In this document: positions 7,979 through 19,924 of the stretch, in pieces
How positions within the stretch are numbered: the stretch's first letter is position 1
Layout: every line of letters starts with the position of its first letter
Assembly (NCBI GenBank): GCA_900551245.1
Contig: URVC01000006.1
Coordinates: 48,738 to 112,737, forward strand
Length of the DNA stretch: 64,000 nt
Source of the DNA: an uncultured bacterium
GTDB lineage: Bacteria > Verrucomicrobiota > Lentisphaeria > Victivallales > Victivallaceae
Direction: 5' to 3'
Position numbers and translations under genes: made by a program
The notes under the pieces: generated by a model
The model's database searches: none
What the model saw: the letters and a program-made list of their open reading frames with translations, nothing else
Told to the model about the DNA's origin: nothing

Positions 7979-8016
7979 GAAAAAACGGGCGCCCGGCAAT
8001 CATTCCGGACGCCCGC
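7979..8016 (-). terminator. terminator of topA operon
   Basis: On the minus strand a long GC stem (CGGGCG.CCGG with CCGG.CGCCCG) is followed by a T run. It lies just after the AsmA-like gene stop. Confidence 0.8.
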
Positions 8017-8031
8017 TTTGCGGAATCCCCG

Positions 8032-8928
8032 TTACTTCTTTCGCGAGAAGATATCCTTGAACTGGTCGATTCCGCTCTTGATCTCCTGTGAAAGCCCTTC
8101 GCCGCTCTTCTGAAGGGAACTGCCCAGATCCTTCAGGTAGTCGGTCGCGGCGACCGCTTTGGAGATGGAGACAATCAGCTGAGCATAGAGTTCCTGAAAG
8201 GTCTCTCCCATCGTCTTCCCCTCGCCGACATCGGTCATCTCGATGGGCGGGAGCGGAATATCCGCCGTGGTCTTGAGCACATTCGACGAGAGCGAGACCC
8301 GGCTGTCGGAAACCTGGAAGAGACGGATCACCAGCTGTTTTTCGGAAGCGCTCTCCGCCTCCTCCGCCTCGGCCGGCGTCTGCTCTTCCGCCGGCTCCGC
8401 ATCGCCGGTTCCGGCGAACTGCTCGACGTTCTCCTGAATATCGGTGAGATTGCTGGAACCGTCAAGACGCATCTCGAAATCCACCCGCATGCCGGAGACG
8501 CTCACTTCGAAAATCTCGATTTTCGAGGAAAAAATCGAACCGGGATTCAGGCGGACCACCACCTTTTCCACCCGGAACGCTTCCGGATTCTGATACCCTT
8601 CCGGATTTCCCACCCGGAAACCGGTAATTTCCGCACTTCCGCCGAAGAGCGAGCTGGAAAACGCGTCCAGTTCCACCTTCGTCCCGGTCACCATCGAGCC
8701 GACCCGGGTCACCGCCTGTTTCACGATGACATCCCGGCAGATCAGCGCAACAGCCAGCACCACCACCAGCCCGATCAGAAAGATGCCGAGCCATTTGAAC
8801 AGCCGCTTCCGGCGGCGCGGCTTCCGCTCCCCGTTTTCTTCCGCAGGAGTGTTCGATTCCGGTGCGGCAACGGCGCTCTCCTGTTCTTCCGGAACGGCCG
8901 CGTTCTCGATTCCCTCATTTTCCTTCAT
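8032..8928 (-). CDS. AsmA-like membrane-anchored protein
   Basis: 298 residues. A charged, Glu/Pro-rich cytoplasmic N-terminus ends in PRRRKRLFKW, followed by one membrane helix (about 43-65) and an exported region with the AsmA/DUF748 pattern: VTGTKVELDAFSSSLFGGSA, FRVGNPEGYQNPEAFRVEKV and VSVSGMRVDFEM. AsmA-like proteins act in lipid transport or assembly between the two membranes. The region around residues 165-190 is a low-complexity acidic linker. The start is one base after the topA stop, so it is translated from the same transcript; a strong terminator follows. The family relation is by pattern only. Confidence 0.65.
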   Translation of the reverse strand: MKENEGIENAAVPEEQESAVAAPESNTPAEENGERKPRRRKRLFKWLGIFLIGLVVVLAVALICRDVIVKQAVTRVGSMVTGTKVELDAFSSSLFGGSAEITGFRVGNPEGYQNPEAFRVEKVVVRLNPGSIFSSKIEIFEVSVSGMRVDFEMRLDGSSNLTDIQENVEQFAGTGDAEPAEEQTPAEAEEAESASEKQLVIRLFQVSDSRVSLSSNVLKTTADIPLPPIEMTDVGEGKTMGETFQELYAQLIVSISKAVAATDYLKDLGSSLQKSGEGLSQEIKSGIDQFKDIFSRKK

Positions 8929-8929
8929 A

Positions 8930-11461
<2,532 letters not shown>

Positions 11462-11603
11462 TCTGTATCACTCCCGGGAACTGACTCCCCTCCTGAAACA
11501 TTCACAACGCGCTTCTCGCGCGCGTACGCACATACATAGGAATACTCTAGCGCCGAAATGCCTGCCTTGTCAAGTCCCATCCGCTTTTTTTTGCCAATTA
11601 TCA

Positions 11604-11632
11604 TTCGCACACGGGAAAATCCGTGCTATATT
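11604..11632 (+). promoter_or_regulatory. promoter of gnd with internal inverted repeat
   Basis: TTCGCA (11604-11609), 17 bases, TATATT (11627-11632). The spacer contains CACACGG and CCGTG arms that could form a small operator. Confidence 0.6.
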
Positions 11633-11660
11633 ATTCGAGACAGAACAGGAGGAGAACGCA

Positions 11661-13106
11661 ATGAATCCAACCGCAGACATCGGAGTGATCGGGCTGGCCG
11701 TCATGGGCGAAAATCTCGCGCTCAACTTTGCGAGCCGCAACTTCACCACCGCCGTATACAACCGTACCACCGCCAGAGTCGACGCCTTCATGGCGGAGCG
11801 TGCCGCAGGGAAACCGCTGATCGGCTGCCGTTCGATCGAGGCGTTTGCCGCCGCACTGAAACGCCCCCGCAAAATCCTGCTGATGGTCAAGGCGGGCGAA
11901 GCGGTCGACGCCTGCATCTCCTCCCTGCTGCCGGTGCTCGAACCGGGCGACATCGTGATGGATGGCGGCAACAGCTTCTACGCCGACACCGTGCGCCGGG
12001 AAAAAGAGCTGGCAAAAGCCGGCATCCGCTATCTCGGCGTCGGCATCTCCGGCGGCGAAGAGGGCGCCCTCCACGGCCCCTCGCTGATGCCCGGCGGCGA
12101 CGCCTCCGCCTGGCCGGAGGTGGAGCCGATGTTGAAGGCGATCGCCGCGAAAGTGGACGGCAACACCCCCTGCTGCGAATGGATCGGGCCCGGCGGTTCC
12201 GGCCACTACGTTAAAATGGTGCACAACGGAATCGAATACGCCGACATGCAGCTCATCGCCGAAACCTACGGGTATCTGCGCGACCGGCTCCATCTGGATG
12301 CTGAAAAAATTCAGGCGGTCTTCGAAGCGTGGCGGCGCGGCCCGCTCGCCGGCTACCTCATCGACATCACCGCGGAGATTCTGAAGGTCCGCGACGCCGG
12401 AAGCGGCAAACTGCTGCTCGACCTGATCCTGGACGCCCCCGGGCAGAAGGGCACCGGCCGCTGGACCAGCGAGACCGCGCTGGAAACCGGCACGCCGGTG
12501 CCGACGCTCACCCAGGCGGTCTACCAGCGGAACCTGGATGCGGCCAAGGAGCTCCGGCAGACCGGCAGCCGCCTCCTTGCCCCCCCGGAAGAGGCGGAAC
12601 CCTACCCGGAAGAGGAACAGGAAGAGGTCATCGACGCTCTGGAATCGGCCCTGTACTGTTCGAAAATCTGCGCCTACGCGCAGGGATTCGAACTGCTCAA
12701 GGCGGCGGAACAGCGGTTCAACTGGCCGCTCCACTACGGCGAAATCGCCCTGCTCTGGCGCGGCGGCTGCATCATTCGCGCCGATTTCCTCGGGGAGATC
12801 AAAAAAGCCTACGACCGCAATCCGGAGCTGGAAAATCTGATGTTCGACGACTACTTCCGCACCGAACTCGACAACGGCCAGGAGGGGTGGCGGCTCATCG
12901 CCGCCGATGCGCTGCTCTCCGGCGTGGCCATGCCGGCCATGTTTTCGGCGGTCGGGTATTACGACAGCCGCCGACGCGCGGATTCCCCGAGCAACCTCAT
13001 CCAGGCGCAGCGCGACTTCTTCGGCGCGCACACCTTTGAACGCAAAGACCGCCCGCGGGGCGAATTCTTCCACCACGAATGGAACCAACCGGGAGCTGAA
13101 TTATGA
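11661..13106 (+). CDS. gnd: 6-phosphogluconate dehydrogenase, decarboxylating
   Basis: 481 residues, the length of the long, E. coli-type enzyme. It oxidises 6-phosphogluconate to ribulose 5-phosphate and CO2 with NADP+ in the oxidative pentose phosphate pathway. The nucleotide-binding start reads IGLAVMGENLALN, the substrate and catalytic segment GPGGSGHYVKMVHNGIEY carries the general-base Lys, and the C-terminal tail has GEFFHHEW. AACAGGAGGAG precedes the ATG at 11661; a longer upstream reading frame has no support. The LolA-like lipoprotein gene overlaps its stop by four bases, so the two are translationally coupled. Confidence 0.96.
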   Translation: MNPTADIGVIGLAVMGENLALNFASRNFTTAVYNRTTARVDAFMAERAAGKPLIGCRSIEAFAAALKRPRKILLMVKAGEAVDACISSLLPVLEPGDIVMDGGNSFYADTVRREKELAKAGIRYLGVGISGGEEGALHGPSLMPGGDASAWPEVEPMLKAIAAKVDGNTPCCEWIGPGGSGHYVKMVHNGIEYADMQLIAETYGYLRDRLHLDAEKIQAVFEAWRRGPLAGYLIDITAEILKVRDAGSGKLLLDLILDAPGQKGTGRWTSETALETGTPVPTLTQAVYQRNLDAAKELRQTGSRLLAPPEEAEPYPEEEQEEVIDALESALYCSKICAYAQGFELLKAAEQRFNWPLHYGEIALLWRGGCIIRADFLGEIKKAYDRNPELENLMFDDYFRTELDNGQEGWRLIAADALLSGVAMPAMFSAVGYYDSRRRADSPSNLIQAQRDFFGAHTFERKDRPRGEFFHHEWNQPGAEL

Positions 13107-13870
13107 GATCGATGCTGTTGACCACCCTCGCCTTCTCCGCCGCGCTGGCATTTCTCGCCGGCTGCGCCACTGCGGAGCCGGAGATGGAATCCCCCGCCGA
13201 CATCACCGTCGCCGAACTGGAGACGAAGATGCGCCATGCGATGGATCCCGACGGCCGCTACGCCAAAGCCAAAACCTTCATCCAGCGTCAGATCGTTCTG
13301 ACCGAACGGTTTCTCGATGACCCGGAAGAACAGGTTGCCGAAGTAAAATTCGAGCGCCCCGACAACTTCCGCCTCACCACGCTGGAAGACAACGTCCCGG
13401 TCACCGGCCTGATCGTCAACGGCAAAAACGGCTGGGTGGTGGATTATTCCGGGAAAAAGATCACCGAACTCACCCCGGAACAGCTCGACCAGCTGAAGGT
13501 GCTCTCGGGGACCTCCAATCCGGATAACTCGCTCACCCGCGCTCTCCGCGACATCCGCCTCACCCTCTGCCGTGTCGGGGAGCAGGAGTATTACAAGGTG
13601 ACCGGCCTGAGCCAAAATGGCGGGAATCCGGTCGAAATCTACATCGACAAAAATGATTTTCTCATCCGCCGGATCAAAGCGGTGTTCCAGATCGGGTCGC
13701 GGTCACTTCGCTACGATTCGACCATCCAGCGCTATTCCCTCTACGAGGGGGTGATGATTCCGGCGGAGACCACCGTCGTCCAGAATGGCTTGAAACAGAC
13801 GACACGGGTGGTTTACTACAAGCTGGATGCAGTGATTCCGGCATCGGATTTCCGCCCGCCGGTACTCTGA
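13103..13870 (+). CDS. LolA-like outer-membrane lipoprotein
   Basis: 255 residues. A signal peptide ends in a lipobox, FLAGC (Cys21). The mature part has the pattern of LolA/LolB-type carriers: FIQRQIVLTERFLDDPE, then repeated amphipathic strands (FRLTTLEDNVPVTGLIVNG, GWVVDYSGKKITEL) and a C-terminal VMIPAETTVVQNG. It could carry lipoproteins or lipids through the periplasm or be an outer-membrane acceptor. Its ATG overlaps the gnd stop (ATGA). A bidirectional terminator follows. The assignment rests on fold pattern, so the exact role is open. Confidence 0.6.
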   Translation: MRSMLLTTLAFSAALAFLAGCATAEPEMESPADITVAELETKMRHAMDPDGRYAKAKTFIQRQIVLTERFLDDPEEQVAEVKFERPDNFRLTTLEDNVPVTGLIVNGKNGWVVDYSGKKITELTPEQLDQLKVLSGTSNPDNSLTRALRDIRLTLCRVGEQEYYKVTGLSQNGGNPVEIYIDKNDFLIRRIKAVFQIGSRSLRYDSTIQRYSLYEGVMIPAETTVVQNGLKQTTRVVYYKLDAVIPASDFRPPVL

Positions 13871-13887
13871 GCGGAAATCCCTGCCCG

Positions 13888-13922
13888 ACGCCGTTTCCTC
13901 CTGCTGGAGAAACGGCGTTTTT
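13888..13922. terminator. bidirectional terminator between lipoprotein gene and dnaX
   Basis: ACGCCGTTTC and GAAACGGCGT form a 10-bp stem with a short loop; T6 follows on the plus strand and the A-rich side serves the minus strand. The two genes converge here. Confidence 0.8.
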
Positions 13923-13923
13923 T

Positions 13924-15825
13924 CTACCGGTGAATGTCGACCACCTTGCCGTCGAAGAGATCGACGATCTCGTGGATGAGCGGATCCTGCAGCGCCTCCA
14001 CCAGCGCCTGCGGCTGATCGTTGGCGATGCTGTGACGATGTTTGCGTCCGCCGGGAGCGGTCCGGGATTCCGCGATCTCCGGCGCAGGAGACGGCGACAC
14101 GAGGGCCGACGCATCGGAAGGAATCTCCGGATATGAGCTGCCGGCCCCGGCACCATCTGCCGCGGGCTCCGCGGGAATCTCCGGATACGGGCTGGATTGT
14201 TCCGGCTCCCCCTCTTCGGGAATCGGTTCCGGCGCAACCTCCGGCTCCGCGGGGATCTCCGGATACGAGCCGGTTTGTTCCGGCTTCTTCTCGTCGGCAA
14301 CCGGCGCAGCTTCCGGTTCCGGCGCAACTTCCGGCTCCGCGGGGATCTCCGGATACGAGCCGGTTTGTTCCGGCTTCTTCCCGTCGGGAACTGACGCAGC
14401 TTCCGGTTCCGGCGCAACTTCCGGCTCTGCGGGAATCTCCGGATACGGGCCGGATTGTTCCGGCTTCTTCTCATCGGCAACTGGCGCAACATCCGGCTCC
14501 GGCGCAACTTCCGGCTGGGGGGCCGGCTTCGCCTTTTCCTCTTCCGCGGGCGCTGTCTGCGGCACCTTCTCTTCGGCAACCCGTTCCGAGACAGACGGCA
14601 GCGGCTCAATGGAGGGAGCCGCAACCGGCACTTTTCCCGCCGGGAGCTGATCGAGAAACTTGAGTTCACCGGCAGTGCGAAGCTGATTCAGCCGCGCCAG
14701 CAGGTCGTCAATCCGCACCGCGTGCGCCTCGCGCATCGCCTTGAGCAAAATCGTCTCCAGATAGACCTGTTTGTTCAGAGCGTCGTGCAGAATGCGCCCC
14801 ACCGGAGCAATGGTTTCAAGCAGAATCTGGATGGTATCCGGCTTGACCAGCGCCCCGAGGCGGCGAAACCGTTCGATCATCTCCGGGCTCTCATCGAGCA
14901 GTTCGCCCGGGTCGCGCAGAATCGTACAGAGCTGTACCGCGCGCACCGCGCTTAAGAGATCGTCGAACAGCGTCTCCAGATTTTTCCCCTTCTTCGACAA
15001 CCGGGCGATGATGGAAACCACTTCGCCGGGCTGATTCCGGAGCATCGCCACCAGCAACGCATCCAGATCGGCATGGTCGGTCAGACCGAAGAGCGACAGC
15101 ACCTGTTCGCCGGTGATGGTCGAGCCATCCCCCTGCGAGAAAAAGGCGATCATCTGGTCGAGCAGTGACTGCGCATCGCGCATTCCGCCTTCGGCCGCCC
15201 GCGCAATCGCGTTGATCGCGCCGTCGTTGATCCCCACTTTTTCGGTCTCGCAGATCAGCTTCAGCCGCTCGGCGATCAACCGGGTCGGAATCGGAAGAAG
15301 ATCGAAACGCTGACAGCGGGAGATGATCGTCGGCAGCACCTGGTGCACTTCGGTGGTCGCGAAGATGAATTTGACATGCGGCGGCGGTTCTTCCACCGTC
15401 TTGAGCAGGACGTTCCACGCCTGCTTCGAAAGCATATGGACTTCGTCGATGATGTAGATCTTGTAGCGGCCGTTGACCGGCTGGGTGAGCACATCCTCGG
15501 CGAGTTCGCGCATATCGCCGGTGGTGTTGCGGCTGGCGGCGTCCACCTCCAGCACATCAAGGTTGCGCTCCTCGGCAATCGCCCGGCAGGATTCACACCG
15601 GCAGCACGGCTCCCCCTGCTGCGGATCGAGACAGTTCATCGCCTTGGCGAAAATACGCGCGAGTGTGGTCTTGCCGACGCCCCGCGGCCCGACGAAGAGG
15701 TAGGCGTGCGCAGTCCGGTCGCTGAGAATTTCATTGCGCAGTGTCCGAACCACATGTTCCTGCCCGACCACGTCGGAGAATCGCTGCGGACGCCATTTGC
15801 GGGCGATGACCTGATATTCGCTCAT
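13924..15825 (-). CDS. dnaX: DNA polymerase III subunit tau/gamma
   Basis: 633 residues. The clamp-loader AAA+ domain has Walker A GPRGVGKT (46-53), a Cys4 zinc site around CRCESC, the DEVHMLS motif and the SRC box. Domain III ends near residue 400. Then comes a Pro/Glu/Ala-rich region with about 3.7 copies of a 30-residue unit (90 bases each), built around PEQTGSYPEIPAEPEVAPEP, before a short basic tail. The AAA+ part is typical; the repeated linker is unusual. The ATG overlaps the stop of RNase PH, so the two are coupled. Confidence 0.93.
   Translation of the reverse strand: MSEYQVIARKWRPQRFSDVVGQEHVVRTLRNEILSDRTAHAYLFVGPRGVGKTTLARIFAKAMNCLDPQQGEPCCRCESCRAIAEERNLDVLEVDAASRNTTGDMRELAEDVLTQPVNGRYKIYIIDEVHMLSKQAWNVLLKTVEEPPPHVKFIFATTEVHQVLPTIISRCQRFDLLPIPTRLIAERLKLICETEKVGINDGAINAIARAAEGGMRDAQSLLDQMIAFFSQGDGSTITGEQVLSLFGLTDHADLDALLVAMLRNQPGEVVSIIARLSKKGKNLETLFDDLLSAVRAVQLCTILRDPGELLDESPEMIERFRRLGALVKPDTIQILLETIAPVGRILHDALNKQVYLETILLKAMREAHAVRIDDLLARLNQLRTAGELKFLDQLPAGKVPVAAPSIEPLPSVSERVAEEKVPQTAPAEEEKAKPAPQPEVAPEPDVAPVADEKKPEQSGPYPEIPAEPEVAPEPEAASVPDGKKPEQTGSYPEIPAEPEVAPEPEAAPVADEKKPEQTGSYPEIPAEPEVAPEPIPEEGEPEQSSPYPEIPAEPAADGAGAGSSYPEIPSDASALVSPSPAPEIAESRTAPGGRKHRHSIANDQPQALVEALQDPLIHEIVDLFDGKVVDIHR
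14160..14520 (-). repeat. 90-base in-frame tandem repeat inside dnaX
   Basis: Near-identical units begin at 14251, 14341 and 14431 (period 90), with a shortened copy at 14173 (78 bases before the first). The period is a multiple of three, so the reading frame is kept and the protein repeats 26-30 residues. Confidence 0.9.
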
Positions 15826-16565
15826 GAACGGGCCCCTTCCCGCGCGGCTTCGACCGCCTGGCGCTGAATTTCGAAAATCTGCCGCAGTCCGTGTTCGGCA
15901 AGGTCGAGCAGTTCATTGAGCTGCGCCCGCGAGAAGGGCTCCCCCTCGGCGGTGCCCTGCACCTCGACCAGCTTCCCGGAAGCGGTCATCACCACATTCA
16001 TATCCACCTCGGCCCGGGAATCCTCGGCGTAGCAGAGATCGAGCACCGGAACGCCGTCGACAATGCCGACGCTGACCGCGGCGACGCTCTCACGGAACGG
16101 ATTCTCGGGGAAAACGCTCCCCGCCCCGCGTTTCCCGGCCAGAGCCAGCGCCACCGCCGCCCCGGTGATTCCGGCACAGCGGGTGCCGCCGTCGGCGTCG
16201 ATCACGTCGCAGTCGAGCGAAACGGTGTTCTCCCCGACCTTCAGGAGGTCGACCGACATGCGAAGCGAACGGCCGATCAGCCGCTGAATCTCCACCGTGC
16301 GCCCGCCCTGCTTGCCCGCGCTCGCCTCGCGGCGCATCCGCTCGTGCGTGGAGGCAGGCAGCATTCCATACTCGCAGGTGACCCAGCCGCCGGGAACCTT
16401 CTGCGCCTTCATCCACGGCGGAACCTTGGCGTCGACGCTGGCGGCACAGACCACCCGGGTGTTGCCGCAGGAGATCAGTACCGAAGCGAGCGGGTGCGAA
16501 AGATAGTCCGGGGTGATGATGATCGGCCGGAGCTCATCCGGCGCACGTCCGTCGATACGGGTCAT
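15822..16565 (-). CDS. rph: ribonuclease PH
   Basis: 247 residues, normal for RNase PH, a phosphorolytic 3'-5' exonuclease that trims tRNA precursors. It starts with RIDGRAPDELRP, has TCEYGMLPASTHERMRRE and the phosphate/catalytic segment CDVIDADGGTRCAGITG, and ends with the family's helical tail. The ATG at 16565 follows GGAGG by 8 bases; the frame is open further upstream but without family sequence. Its stop overlaps the dnaX start by four bases. A 193-base gap separates it from accD upstream on the same strand, so accD-rph-dnaX could be one transcript. Confidence 0.95.
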   Translation of the reverse strand: MTRIDGRAPDELRPIIITPDYLSHPLASVLISCGNTRVVCAASVDAKVPPWMKAQKVPGGWVTCEYGMLPASTHERMRREASAGKQGGRTVEIQRLIGRSLRMSVDLLKVGENTVSLDCDVIDADGGTRCAGITGAAVALALAGKRGAGSVFPENPFRESVAAVSVGIVDGVPVLDLCYAEDSRAEVDMNVVMTASGKLVEVQGTAEGEPFSRAQLNELLDLAEHGLRQIFEIQRQAVEAAREGARS

Positions 16566-16758
16566 AAAAAAATCCTCCCTGCCACTGCGGCCCGGCTCTG
16601 CCGGGATAAAAAAAGAGTCGCCCGGCCAGATGACCCGTGGCCTGTCAAAAAATCGCGTAGAGCTGCTTGGTTCCCCACCTGACTCGGTTGGCACTTTTGA
16701 CAACGCACGGGGTCCGGCCCGGCGACAACTGTTGATTCGATTGTCTTCTTACAGTACT

Positions 16759-17613
16759 CTATTTTTTGAAAAATTCAAGCAGCAAACCGAGTTCTTTGCG
16801 CAAATTTTTCCGCTCCACCACGCGGTCGATCAATCCCTTTTCCAGCAGAAACTCCGCCGTCTGAAAACCTTCCGGCAGTTTCGAATTGGTCGTCTCCTGA
16901 ATCACCCGCGGACCGGCAAAGCCGATCATCGCACCCGGTTCGGCGATGATCACGTCGCCCACCGCCGCAAACGAGGCGGTCACACCGCCGTAGGTCGGGT
17001 TGGTCAGAATCGCAAAGTAGGGCAGCCCCGCTTCCGCATGACGCTCGAGAACCGCGCAGGTCTTCGGCATCTGCATCAAGCTGAGGATCCCCTCCTGCAT
17101 GCGCGCGCCGCCGGACGCGGTCACGATCACCACCGGCAGTTTCTCCGCCGTGGCCCGCTCGACCATCCGGGCGATCTTTTCGCCGACCACCGAGCCCATC
17201 GAGGCGCCCATAAAGCGGAAATCCATCACGCCGAGCATATAGGGATGTCCGTCGAGCCGGGCGGAACCGCAGACGATCGCGTCGTTGAGCGAGGTTTTCT
17301 TCACATTCTCCTCCAGCCGGGCGCTGTAGGGCTTCGAATCGGTGAACCCGAGCGAGTCGATCGACTTGAGGCCGCGATCCATCTCAACGAAGCTGTCCGG
17401 ATCGGTGAGCGAAACAATCCGGGCATGCGCGCTCATCGGCAGATGGCAGTTGCAGTACCAGCAGACCAGAAGATTGTCATGAAGCCGGTCGGTATAGAGC
17501 GTCTGGCCGCAGTTCTTGCACTTGACCCACGAACCATCCGGGATCACCATTTTGCGCTCACCGCTGGTCGGCATGCGCAACGTCGAATATTTCCCGCTGC
17601 TGAACAAAGACAT
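16759..17613 (-). CDS. accD: acetyl-CoA carboxylase carboxyltransferase beta subunit
   Basis: 284 residues. An N-terminal zinc ribbon reads CKNCG and CWYC (C-x2-C-x15-C-x2-C, about residues 27-49). The carboxyltransferase domain follows with VVIVTASGGARMQEG and LTNPTYGGVTASFA, which form the oxyanion and acyl-CoA sites. With AccA it transfers carboxyl from biotin to acetyl-CoA for fatty acid synthesis. The ATG at 17613 follows GGGAG by 11 bases; the family's usual N-terminus starts here. A promoter lies at 17704-17731. accA is not in this window. Confidence 0.95.
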   Translation of the reverse strand: MSLFSSGKYSTLRMPTSGERKMVIPDGSWVKCKNCGQTLYTDRLHDNLLVCWYCNCHLPMSAHARIVSLTDPDSFVEMDRGLKSIDSLGFTDSKPYSARLEENVKKTSLNDAIVCGSARLDGHPYMLGVMDFRFMGASMGSVVGEKIARMVERATAEKLPVVIVTASGGARMQEGILSLMQMPKTCAVLERHAEAGLPYFAILTNPTYGGVTASFAAVGDVIIAEPGAMIGFAGPRVIQETTNSKLPEGFQTAEFLLEKGLIDRVVERKNLRKELGLLLEFFKK

Positions 17614-17703
17614 AAAAAACGTAACTCCCGTTAACCGCGATTGAATCCGTCGGCCTTGACTCTCTCCGCCGACACCAGTTCCAGATGCAATATCCAATTG
17701 TTT

Positions 17704-17731
17704 AATATACTCTTTGTCCGAAAAAATTCAA
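17704..17731 (-). promoter_or_regulatory. promoter of accD
   Basis: Minus strand TTGAAT (17731-17726), 16 bases, TATATT (17709-17704), about 90 bases before the ATG. Confidence 0.65.
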
Positions 17732-17788
17732 TTGCTTTTCTGCAATATTCCTGGGATTTGCTCCGGCGGCAGGGTGCGTTTCCTCTCC

Positions 17789-19924
17789 TCAACCGATGAG
17801 CGACGTGCCGATTCCCAGCAGTGAACCGAGCTGGAAGACGACCAGAGTGACAAGGTAGGCGAGCGCAAACAACCCGCCCGCTTCCGCCACCGCCATCTTC
17901 CAGGAGTTCATCTCGCGCCGGATGATCGCCAGCGTCGCCAGACACGGTACCGACAGGAGGCAGAAGAGCATGATGCAGAACGCCTGCAGCGGCGTGTAGT
18001 TCCGGACCAGCTGTTCCCGGAGCGGCACCGACTCCTCATCCGCCTCCCCCTCCGCATAGAGGATGCCGAGCTGCGAGACGAACACCTCCTTCGCCGCCAG
18101 CGCGCCGATACAGGCGGTGGTCAGCTTCCAGTCGAATCCGATGGGGCGGAAGAACGGTTCCAGCGCATGTCCGACCCGGCCGGAGATGGTGTACTCCATC
18201 TGTTCGGCCAGCCGGGCATTCTCCAGCGCGGCGGCCGACTCGGCATCGTGGTTCTTCTGCGCCAATTCGATTGCGGCGTCGTAGTTCCGGGAAAACTCCC
18301 GCTTCTCCGGCCAGGTGTTGCAGAAGTAGAGGATGAGGCTGGTCAGAAGAATGATCGAGCCCGCCTTCCGCACATACATCTTCCCGCGATCCCACATGTG
18401 CAGAAGCAGACTGCGCAACGTCGGCATCCGGTAGGGCGGCAGTTCCATGAGATAGATCTCCCCCTCCCCCCGGAAGAGCGTCGACTTCATCAACCGCGCC
18501 GCAACGAGCGCAATCACCACGCCGATCAGGTAGATCAGCCACATGACGAACGCCTGGTACTTCGCGGCGAAGAAGGCCGGCACGATCAACGCATAGATCG
18601 GCAGCCGCGCCCCGCAGCTCATCAGCGGCAGTACCATGATCGTGGTCTTGCGGTCCCGTTCGGACTCGATGCAGCGGGTCGCCATGATCGCCGGAACCGT
18701 ACAGCCGAAACCGAGCACCAGCGGCACAAAGGAGCGCCCCTGCAGCCCGAACCGGCGCATCACGCCATCCATCACGAACGCCGCCCGCGCCATGTATCCG
18801 GAATCCTCCAGAATCGCAATCGCAAAGAAGAGAAAGAGAATGTTCGGCAGAAAGACCAGCACCCCGCCGACGCCGGCAATCACCCCGTCGGTGAGCAGGG
18901 AGCGCAGATAGGGGAACGCCGATTCCGGCCAGATGCTCTTCACCGCGTCGGAAAGCATGGCAAATCCATCTTCGATGTATCCCATCAGAGGATCGGCGCA
19001 GGTAAAGGTGAACCAGAAGGTGAGGTAGATGATCAGAAAAAAGAGCGGCAGACCGAAATATTTGTTGGTCATCACCACATCGATCCGGTCGGAAATTTCG
19101 CGCCGCCGCTCGCTGGTTGCGGAAATCGCCTCACGGCAGGCGCCCGCCAGCATCGCATAACGGCGGTCGGCCAGAAAGGTGTCGGTGTCGATCGCGTGTT
19201 TTTGCCGGAGATGACGGATCTGCGTTTCCACTTCGTCGCGGACGGGGGCGAACTCCTCCATCCGTCCGACGCAGGAATCGTGTTCGAGCAGTTTGACCGC
19301 GAAGAAGCGGGAGGGAATGTGGCGGTAACGCTCCACGCCGAGCGCGTCGATCCGGGCGGCGACCGCGGCCAGCGCCTGATCGATATCCTGCCCGTAGGAG
19401 AGCCGCGGAGAACCGTGCTCATCGAGTTTCGTCAGCGTGTCTGCAAGTTTTTCCAGCAGGAGCGTCACTCCGCCGGAGCGGTTGCCGACCGTCCGGACGA
19501 TGGGCGAACCGAAAAAGGCTTCCAGCTTCGGAATGTCGAACTTCATCCCCTTCTTCTCCGCATCGTCGCTCATGTTGAAGACGAGCAGCATCGGGATGTG
19601 CAACTCAGCCAGCTGGGTGGTGAGGTAGAGACTGCGCCGGGGAATCGTGCTGTCGATCACGTTCACAATGAGATCGATTCCCGGCCGGGTCAGTTCCTGA
19701 AACACCACCTCCTCTTCGGGCGAACCGGAGGAGAGCGAATAGACGCCGGGCAGGTCGATCAGTTTGATTTTCATGCCGTTGAGGAAAAAACTGCCCGACT
19801 TGCTCTCCACCGTCACGCCAGGGTAGTTGCCGACATGCTGGCGCGCGCCGGTGAGCGCGTTGAAGATGCAGGTTTTGCCGCAGTTGGGATTTCCGGCCAG
19901 GGCGATGGTGAACTCCTGTTTCAT
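17789..19924 (-). CDS. feoB: ferrous iron transporter FeoB
   Basis: 711 residues. The N-terminal G domain has G1 GNPNCGKT (11-18), G3 DLPG and G4 NMSD; a GDI-like region follows, then the membrane part with gate motifs (GCTVPAIMATR, SCGARLPIYALI). It imports Fe2+ across the cytoplasmic membrane under low oxygen. Its ATG overlaps the feoA stop, and both follow a DtxR/MntR-type regulator, giving a three-gene iron operon with operators at 20738-20843. The size is near the usual 700-780 residues and no defect is seen. Confidence 0.96.
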   Translation of the reverse strand: MKQEFTIALAGNPNCGKTCIFNALTGARQHVGNYPGVTVESKSGSFFLNGMKIKLIDLPGVYSLSSGSPEEEVVFQELTRPGIDLIVNVIDSTIPRRSLYLTTQLAELHIPMLLVFNMSDDAEKKGMKFDIPKLEAFFGSPIVRTVGNRSGGVTLLLEKLADTLTKLDEHGSPRLSYGQDIDQALAAVAARIDALGVERYRHIPSRFFAVKLLEHDSCVGRMEEFAPVRDEVETQIRHLRQKHAIDTDTFLADRRYAMLAGACREAISATSERRREISDRIDVVMTNKYFGLPLFFLIIYLTFWFTFTCADPLMGYIEDGFAMLSDAVKSIWPESAFPYLRSLLTDGVIAGVGGVLVFLPNILFLFFAIAILEDSGYMARAAFVMDGVMRRFGLQGRSFVPLVLGFGCTVPAIMATRCIESERDRKTTIMVLPLMSCGARLPIYALIVPAFFAAKYQAFVMWLIYLIGVVIALVAARLMKSTLFRGEGEIYLMELPPYRMPTLRSLLLHMWDRGKMYVRKAGSIILLTSLILYFCNTWPEKREFSRNYDAAIELAQKNHDAESAAALENARLAEQMEYTISGRVGHALEPFFRPIGFDWKLTTACIGALAAKEVFVSQLGILYAEGEADEESVPLREQLVRNYTPLQAFCIMLFCLLSVPCLATLAIIRREMNSWKMAVAEAGGLFALAYLVTLVVFQLGSLLGIGTSLIG

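Noticed and set aside
14160..14520. CRISPR-like direct repeats
   Set aside because: Units are contiguous, in frame with dnaX and lack unique spacers; no cas genes are near.
16566..16758. Possible separate promoter or small RNA between accD and rph
   Set aside because: A stem with GGCCA/TGGCC and a T run is present, but no clear -10 follows and no RNA family could be recognised.
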